From Streptomyces lanatus (GTDB taxonomy: Bacteria > Actinomycetota > Actinomycetes > Streptomycetales > Streptomycetaceae), in the NCBI RefSeq assembly GCF_014655715.1, contig NZ_BNBM01000006.1, positions 62,001-126,000 on the forward strand: a stretch of DNA of 64,000 nucleotides. Direction: 5' to 3'. The notes below the pieces were generated by a model, which was not told the DNA's origin, ran no database searches, and saw nothing but the letters and a program-made list of their open reading frames with translations. The translations under genes and the position numbers were made by a program. Below, piece after piece: positions 58,840 through 64,000 of the stretch. How positions within the stretch are numbered: the first letter of the stretch is position 1; every line of letters starts with the position of its first letter.

Positions 58840-59574
58840 ATGGCCGCCAGGAGCACCAAGCCGAGCCCCATCCCCTCCGTCTGGGCCCGCCCCCGGCGCG
58901 AGCCCGACCAACCCACGCTCAGCCGCACCACGATCGTGCGCGAGGCGATCGTCATGCTGGACGCGGAGGGCGTCGAGGCACTGAGCATGCGCAAGCTCGC
59001 CACCAGGCTGAACGCCGGCGCGGCCTCCCTCTATCGGCACGTCGCCACCAAGGACGAGCTGATGGAGCTGGCCGTCGACGAGGTCGCCGCCGAGATCCAC
59101 GTACCGCCGGTGGACAGCACCGACTGGCGCGCGGGCGCCACCGAGGCGGCCGGGGCGTTCCGTACGACCGCCCTGCGGCACCCGTGGCTGTCGTCGGTGC
59201 TCGGACAGGCGGGCCTCGCCTATCTGGGCCCGAACCTCATGGCGTTCTCCGAGCGGCTGGCGACGCTGTTCGCGGACGCCGGTTTCGCGAAGCCGTCCAG
59301 CCCGATCGACACGCTCCTGTCGTACGTGATCGGCATGAGCACCACGGAGGCCGCCTGGCTCACCGCGGTCGCCCGCTCCGGCGAGACCGAGGCGGACTTC
59401 ATCGCCCGCCTGATGCCGGCCGCCCAGCAGGCGGCGGCGCTGCATGAGCACCTGGCGGACGGCTACGCGGAGGTCATGACGGCCACGACAGACCCGGTGG
59501 CCGTACGGGACGAGAAGTTCGCGTACGGCCTGGAGGTCGTCCTGGACGGCCTGGCGCTACGGCTGGACCGCTGA
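58840..59574 (+). CDS. TetR-family repressor of the DHA2 exporter
   Basis: The protein has 244 residues. A Pro/Arg-rich N tail (~27 residues) precedes the HTH ('LSRTTIVREAIVMLDAEGVE', 'LSMRKLATRLNAGAASLYRH') and a TetR_C-type ligand domain. ATG 58840 has AAGGAG six bases upstream. The operator array covers both its own and the exporter's promoters. Confidence 0.9.
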   Translation: MAARSTKPSPIPSVWARPRREPDQPTLSRTTIVREAIVMLDAEGVEALSMRKLATRLNAGAASLYRHVATKDELMELAVDEVAAEIHVPPVDSTDWRAGATEAAGAFRTTALRHPWLSSVLGQAGLAYLGPNLMAFSERLATLFADAGFAKPSSPIDTLLSYVIGMSTTEAAWLTAVARSGETEADFIARLMPAAQQAAALHEHLADGYAEVMTATTDPVAVRDEKFAYGLEVVLDGLALRLDR

Positions 59575-59581
59575 GGCGGGA

Positions 59582-60058
59582 TCAGCCGCCGTACATGCGC
59601 CGCATCGCGAACTCGACCATCTGCTCCACGGCCTTCGCGTCGAAGACCATGCGGTGCTCGCCCTCCATGTCCAGGACGAAGCCGTAGCCGGTCGGCAGCA
59701 GGTCGATCACCTCGGCGCCGGTGATCACGAAGTACTTGGACTCCTTGCCCGCGTACCTGCGCAGCTCCTTCAGCGAGGTGAACATCGGGATCACCGGCTG
59801 CTGGGTGTTGTGCAGGGCGAGGAAGCCCGGGTTGTCGCCGCGCGGGCAGTAGACCTTCGACGTCGCGAAGACCTGCTGGAAGTCCTCGGCGGACATCTGC
59901 CCGGTGGTGAAGGCGCGCACCGCGTCCGCGAGCGAGGGCGGGGACGGCTCGGGGTAGAGCGGCGGCTGCTGGCCGTAGCCGCCGACGCCACCTGCCATGG
60001 GCTGCTGCGGCTGGGCGTACCCCTGCTGTGCACCGACGTTCTGGTCGTAGCCGTACAT
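59582..60058 (-). CDS. SseB-domain protein
   Basis: The protein has 158 residues. A Gln/Gly/Pro-rich head (MYGYDQNVGAQQGYAQPQQP) is followed by the SseB N-terminal-like domain ('VRAFTTGQMSAEDFQQVFAT', 'FVITGAEVIDLLPTGYGFVL', 'EHRMVFDAKAVEQMVEFAMR'). The function in actinobacteria is unknown. TACGCT (60071-60066) ends 7 bases before the ATG: probably leaderless. Convergent with TetR (7 bp). Confidence 0.75.
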   Translation of the reverse strand: MYGYDQNVGAQQGYAQPQQPMAGGVGGYGQQPPLYPEPSPPSLADAVRAFTTGQMSAEDFQQVFATSKVYCPRGDNPGFLALHNTQQPVIPMFTSLKELRRYAGKESKYFVITGAEVIDLLPTGYGFVLDMEGEHRMVFDAKAVEQMVEFAMRRMYGG

Positions 60059-60178
60059 GGGCGCAAGCGTACCGAGAGCGGCCCGGCCGCGGACCGGTAC
60101 GGGGGCTCCGGCAAACCGACAGCGACTTGACAGCGTGTGCCCCTGGGTTCCCGGCGCCGCCCCTCCTAGCGTCGGTCC

Positions 60179-61009
60179 ATGCGCCGAGACCACGCCGAAG
60201 AAGTCCACGAGCACGACCGGGGGCTCTCCCACGACCTTCCCGTCCTCGCCCGCCGCCGCATGATCCGGCTGATGGCGGGGGCGGGTCTGGTCCCGCTGGT
60301 GGGCTGCACCTCCGAGGACAAGACGTCCGAAGCGGCCTCCTCCAAGGGCACGCCCGAGGGCACCTCACCCTCCGCCGAGTGCGCGACCATCCCCGACGAG
60401 ACCGCGGGGCCCTTCCCGGGCGACGGCTCGAACGGCGTGAACGTCCTCAAGGAGAGCGGCGTGGTCCGCAGCGACATCACCACCAGCTTCGGCGACTCCG
60501 CGGGCGGCACCGCCGAGGGCGTGCCCCTGACCGTCACGCTCACGGTCGTGGACGCCGCCTCCGGCTGCGGGACGCCGAAGAAGGGCGCCGCCGTCTACCT
60601 CTGGCACTGCGACCGGGAGGGCAACTACTCCCTGTACTCGGACGGCGTCAAGGACGAGAACTACCTGCGCGGCGTCCAGGAGACGGACGACAAGGGCCAG
60701 GTCACCTTCACGAGCGTCTTCCCCGGCTGCTACACCGGCCGCTGGCCGCACATCCACTTCGAGGTCTACGGCAGCCTGGCCGACGCCACGGCGGCGAAGT
60801 CGATCACCAGCACCTCGCAGCTCGCCTTCCCCAAGGACACCTGCGACACCGTGTACGCCACGGACGGCTACACCCAGAGTGTGACGAATCTCAGCCGTCT
60901 CTCCCTGGAGACGGACGGCATCTTCAGCGACGGTTACACGCAGCAGCTGGCGACGATGTCGGGCGGCGTCGAGGAGGGATACACCGCGACCCTGACGGTT
61001 CCGGTGTGA
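60179..61009 (+). CDS. Second exported intradiol dioxygenase-like protein
   Basis: The protein has 276 residues. 'LARRRMIRLMAGAGLVPLVG' followed by Cys (LVGC) is a Tat-type signal with a lipobox, so it may be a lipoprotein. Core motifs: 'ETAGPFPGDGSN', 'AAVYLWHCDREGNYSLYSDG' (Tyr ligand) and 'VFPGCYTGRWPHIHFEV' (Tyr and two His). It lacks the long Gly/Pro insertion of the paralogue at 50050. TAGCGT (60167-60172) ends 6 bases before ATG 60179. Divergent from the SseB gene. Confidence 0.87.
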   Translation: MRRDHAEEVHEHDRGLSHDLPVLARRRMIRLMAGAGLVPLVGCTSEDKTSEAASSKGTPEGTSPSAECATIPDETAGPFPGDGSNGVNVLKESGVVRSDITTSFGDSAGGTAEGVPLTVTLTVVDAASGCGTPKKGAAVYLWHCDREGNYSLYSDGVKDENYLRGVQETDDKGQVTFTSVFPGCYTGRWPHIHFEVYGSLADATAAKSITSTSQLAFPKDTCDTVYATDGYTQSVTNLSRLSLETDGIFSDGYTQQLATMSGGVEEGYTATLTVPV

Positions 61010-61137
61010 CCTGTCACAGATGACCGGATCGGGGTTGCGTCTTATTACTGACGGGTAGCATCATCGTAGCTACTTGTTGGTACGTGAACTAGCGCGAGGA
61101 TCAAGTGCCTCGCCGATCCCTCTACGGAGTCATCGCC

Positions 61138-62964
61138 ATGGGGCACTACAAGTCGAACCTCCGCGACATCGAGTTCAACCTCTTCGAAGTACTCGGACGC
61201 GACAAGCTGTATGGCACGGGTCCCTTCGAGGAGATGGACGTCGAGACCGCGAAAAGCATCCTCGAGGAGCTGACCCGCCTCGCCGAGAACGAGCTGGCGG
61301 AGTCCTTCACGGACGCCGACCGCAACCCGCCGGTCTTCGACCCCGAGACGAACACCGCGCCGGTCCCCGCGTCCTTCAAGAAGAGCTACAAGGCGTTCAT
61401 GGACTCCGAGTACTGGCGTCTGGGTCTGCCCGAGGCGATCGGCGGCACCACCGCCCCGCCGTCGCTGATCTGGTCGTACGCGGAGCTGATCCTCGGCTCG
61501 AACCCGGCCGTGTGGATGTACTCCTCCGGCCCGGCGTTCGCCGGCATCCTCTACGACGAGGGCAATGACGTCCAGAAGAAGATCGCCCAGATCGCGGTCG
61601 AGCGGACCTGGGGCTCCACCATGGTGCTGACCGAGCCGGACGCCGGTTCGGACGTGGGCGCCGGGCGCACCAAGGCGGTCCAGCAGGAGGACGGCTCCTG
61701 GCACATCGAGGGCGTGAAGCGGTTCATCACCTCGGGTGAGCACGACATGGAGGAGAACATCCTCCACTACGTGCTCGCGCGGCCGGAGGGTGCCGGTCCG
61801 GGCACCAAGGGCCTGTCCCTCTTCCTCGTCCCGAAGTACCTCTTCGACTTCGAGACCGGCGAGCTGGGCGAGCGCAACGGCGTCTACGCCACCAACGTCG
61901 AGCACAAGATGGGCCTGAAGGCCTCCAACACCTGCGAGATGACCTTCGGCGACCAGCACCCCGCCAAGGGCTGGCTGATCGGCGACAAGCACGAGGGCAT
62001 CCGCCAGATGTTCCGCATCATCGAGTTCGCCCGCATGATGGTCGGCACGAAGGCGATCTCCACGCTGTCGACGGGCTACCTGAACGCCCTCGAGTACGCC
62101 AAGGAGCGCGTCCAGGGTCCCGACCTCGCGCAGTTCATGGACAAGGCCGCACCCAAGGTCACCATCACCCACCACCCCGATGTGCGCCGCTCGCTGATGA
62201 CGCAGAAGGCGTACGCGGAGGGCATGCGCGCTCTGGTCCTCTACACCGCCTCCGTCCAGGACGCGATCGCGGTGAAGGAGGCGGCCGGCGAGGACGCCAA
62301 GACCGAGCACGCGCTCAACGACCTGCTCCTGCCGATCGTCAAGGGCTACGGCTCCGAGAAGGGCTACGAGCAGCTCGCCCAGTCGCTGCAGACCTTCGGC
62401 GGCTCCGGGTTCCTCCAGGAGTACCCGATCGAGCAGTACATCCGCGACGCCAAGATCGACACCCTGTACGAGGGCACGACCGCGATCCAGGGCCAGGACT
62501 TCTTCTTCCGGAAGATCGTCCGCAACCAGGGCGCGGCCCTGAACTCCCTCGCCGAGGACATCAAGAAGTTCCTGGCGCTCGGCGAGGGCGGCGAGCAGCT
62601 GGGCGCGGCCCGTGAGCAGCTCGCCAAGGCGGCCGTCGAGCTGGAGGCGATCGTCGGCCTGATGCTGACCGACCTCGCGGCCACCGAGCAGGACGTCAAG
62701 AACATCTACAAGGTGGGCCTCAACACCACCCGCCTGCTGCTGGCCTCCGGTGACGTCGTCGTCGGCTACCTGCTCCTCAAGGGCGCCGCGGTCGCCGCCG
62801 AGAAGCTGGGGTCGGCCTCCTCCAAGGACAAGGCCTTCTACCAGGGCAAGATCGCGGCGGCGAAGTTCTTCGCGGCCAATGTCCTGCCGGGCGTCACCGG
62901 TGCGCGCAAGCTCGCCGAGGGTGTCGAGCTGGACCTGATGGAGCTGGACGAAGCGGCCTTCTAG
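61138..62964 (+). CDS. Acyl-CoA dehydrogenase (large, FadE5-like)
   Basis: The protein has 608 residues. FAD/acyl-CoA signatures: 'STMVLTEPDAGSDVGAGRTK', 'RFITSGEHDMEENILHYVLA', 'KASNTCEMTFGDQHPAKGWL' and 'EYPIEQYIRDAKIDTLYEGT' with the catalytic-type Glu. The long form with a C-terminal extension matches actinobacterial enzymes for alpha,beta-desaturation of broad-chain acyl-CoAs in beta-oxidation. ATG 61138 (MGHYKSNLRD) is chosen over GTG 61105. Confidence 0.93.
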   Translation: MGHYKSNLRDIEFNLFEVLGRDKLYGTGPFEEMDVETAKSILEELTRLAENELAESFTDADRNPPVFDPETNTAPVPASFKKSYKAFMDSEYWRLGLPEAIGGTTAPPSLIWSYAELILGSNPAVWMYSSGPAFAGILYDEGNDVQKKIAQIAVERTWGSTMVLTEPDAGSDVGAGRTKAVQQEDGSWHIEGVKRFITSGEHDMEENILHYVLARPEGAGPGTKGLSLFLVPKYLFDFETGELGERNGVYATNVEHKMGLKASNTCEMTFGDQHPAKGWLIGDKHEGIRQMFRIIEFARMMVGTKAISTLSTGYLNALEYAKERVQGPDLAQFMDKAAPKVTITHHPDVRRSLMTQKAYAEGMRALVLYTASVQDAIAVKEAAGEDAKTEHALNDLLLPIVKGYGSEKGYEQLAQSLQTFGGSGFLQEYPIEQYIRDAKIDTLYEGTTAIQGQDFFFRKIVRNQGAALNSLAEDIKKFLALGEGGEQLGAAREQLAKAAVELEAIVGLMLTDLAATEQDVKNIYKVGLNTTRLLLASGDVVVGYLLLKGAAVAAEKLGSASSKDKAFYQGKIAAAKFFAANVLPGVTGARKLAEGVELDLMELDEAAF

Positions 62965-63039
62965 CCGGACGGCCGGGGAGATCACAGCCCCTTTCCGGCC
63001 AGTCGTTCCACCCACTCACGGACAATCCGCATCGCCCTT

Positions 63040-63078
63040 ACGAGGGCCCGCTCCCCTTCTCCGGGAGCGGGCCCTCGT
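63040..63078 (+). terminator. Strong terminator after acyl-CoA dehydrogenase
   Basis: ACGAGGGCCCGCTCCC (63040-63055) and its exact complement (63063-63078) form a 16-bp stem with a 7-nt loop. Confidence 0.88.
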
Positions 63079-63098
63079 ACGTCGTTAAGGTGAACCCC

Positions 63099-64000
63099 AT
63101 GAGCGAACCCCCCCGCTTCGATCGCGGCCACACCGACGACCTCATGTCCTTCCTGGCGGCGAGCCCGTCGCCGTACCACGCCGTGGCGAACGCCGCCGAG
63201 CGGCTGGAGAAGGCCGGATTCAGGCAGGTCTCGGAGACGGACGCCTGGGACGGGACGAGCGGGGGCAAGTACGTGCTGCGCGGTGGCGCGATCGTGGCCT
63301 GGTACGTCCCCGAGGACGCGGCGCCCCACACGCCGTTCCGGATCGTCGGCGCGCACACGGACTCGCCCAATCTGCGGGTGAAGCCCCTGCCCGACACCGG
63401 GGCGCACGGCTGGCGCCAGGTGGCCGTGGAGATCTATGGCGGACCGCTGCTCAACTCCTGGCTCGACCGCGACCTGGGCCTCGCGGGCCGGGTGACGCTG
63501 CGGGACGGCTCGACGCGCCTGGTGAACGTGGACCGCCCGCTGCTGCGCGTCCCCCAGCTCGCCATCCACCTGGACCGCTCGGTCTCCGCGGAGGGACTCA
63601 AGCTCGACAAGCAGCGGCATCTGCAGCCCGTGTGGGGCCTGGGCGGCGATGTGCGCGACGGCGACCTGATCGCCTTCGTGGAGGAGACGGCCGGTCTCGC
63701 GGCGGGCGAGGTGACGGGCTGGGACCTGATGGTCCACTCCGTCGAACCGCCCGCGTACCTGGGCCGGGACAAGGAGCTCCTCGCCGGTCCGCGCATGGAC
63801 AACCTGCTGTCGGTCCACGCGGGCACGGCGGCCCTCGCCGCGGTGTCCGCCACGGGCGGCGGACTGCCGTACATCCCCGTCCTCGCCGCCTTCGACCACG
63901 AGGAGAACGGCTCGCAGAGCGACACCGGCGCGGACGGGCCGCTGCTCGGCAGCGTCCTGGAGCGTTCGGTGTTCGCGCGCGGAGGGTCGTACGAGGACCG
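63099..64000 (+). CDS. M18 family aminopeptidase, 5' part
   Basis: Open at the right edge; ~300 residues seen of an expected ~430. 'LAASPSPYHAVANAAERLEK', 'FRIVGAHTDSPNLRVKP' (His-x-Asp zinc ligands), 'YGGPLLNSWLDRDLGLAGRV' and 'IPVLAAFDHEENGSQSDTGA' (Glu pair) are M18 signatures. These dodecameric zinc enzymes remove N-terminal acidic or neutral residues. TAAGGT (63086-63091) ends 7 bases before ATG 63099: probably leaderless. Confidence 0.92.
   Translation, partial: MSEPPRFDRGHTDDLMSFLAASPSPYHAVANAAERLEKAGFRQVSETDAWDGTSGGKYVLRGGAIVAWYVPEDAAPHTPFRIVGAHTDSPNLRVKPLPDTGAHGWRQVAVEIYGGPLLNSWLDRDLGLAGRVTLRDGSTRLVNVDRPLLRVPQLAIHLDRSVSAEGLKLDKQRHLQPVWGLGGDVRDGDLIAFVEETAGLAAGEVTGWDLMVHSVEPPAYLGRDKELLAGPRMDNLLSVHAGTAALAAVSATGGGLPYIPVLAAFDHEENGSQSDTGADGPLLGSVLERSVFARGGSYED

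Noticed and set aside
1..64000. tRNA or rRNA genes, insertion sequences, integrase and att sites
   Set aside because: Looked for by eye: no cloverleaf with a TTCGAATC-type T-arm, no transposase or integrase reading frame and no flanking direct repeats were found. The toxin region therefore lacks visible mobility genes. A tRNAscan or HMM search would be decisive.

Overview
The window is a high-GC actinobacterial chromosome segment, almost certainly Streptomyces. Evidence seen directly: strong GC3 bias, many leaderless or GTG/TTG starts, a perfect 14-bp ParB-binding parS site just upstream of aspS, a sortase substrate ending in LAQTG, snapalysin beside its LysR regulator, WhiJ/AbaA-type regulatory genes and two dispersed Streptomyces-type GC-rich repeats. 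parS sites of this type cluster around oriC in Streptomyces, so the right-hand part is probably core chromosome within a few hundred kb of the origin (inference).

Layout. 0-3.2 kb: end of a VOC protein and small membrane or secreted proteins. 3.2-5.8 kb: TetR regulator divergent from a two-gene drug-type ABC exporter with nested operator repeats. 5.9-11.5 kb: DUF4142 protein with a TTA codon, GH13 glucosidase, LAQTG wall protein, nucleoside hydrolase. 11.7-13.1 kb: a short threonyl-tRNA synthetase preceded by what reads as a complete attenuator: promoter, 18-residue leader peptide with three consecutive Thr codons, and a 14-bp hairpin. 13.3-19.4 kb: Uma2 protein, XRE-TPR regulator, a permease plus histidine-rich partner, a GAF-ANTAR regulator and small proteins.

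19.4-28.9 kb is the accessory heart of the window. It holds an XRE-STAND-WD40 ATPase, a secreted pierisin/scabin-like ADP-ribosyltransferase, a secreted ribosome-inactivating protein (N-glycosidase), a DUF397/XRE(DUF5753)/HATPase regulatory trio and a secreted NPP1 (Nep1-like) protein. All three toxin-like genes are preceded by the same ~56-bp block (TTGATTG...ATCAAC...CCAG), and three further copies stand without a gene, two of them directly before terminator-like hairpins. This looks like a co-regulated arsenal of secreted eukaryote-directed toxins built from promoter-gene-terminator cassettes.

29-43 kb: proline-rich hypothetical protein, PP2C phosphatase, membrane proteins, a MocR regulator whose 3' end is duplicated and which is divergent from an alpha/beta hydrolase, an endonuclease/exonuclease/phosphatase-fold protein, FUSC transporter, snpA-LysR pair, and a PhoX-type Tat-exported phosphatase with PHO boxes. 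43-64 kb: vWA protein, metG, small proteins, an AbiEii-like protein, an MFS transporter and a secreted intradiol dioxygenase, aspS with parS, a PAS-GAF-PP2C-HATPase regulator, AI-2E-type exporter, a 5'-deleted pirin gene, a DHA2 exporter with divergent TetR and four phased operators, SseB-like protein, a second secreted dioxygenase, acyl-CoA dehydrogenase and the start of an M18 aminopeptidase.
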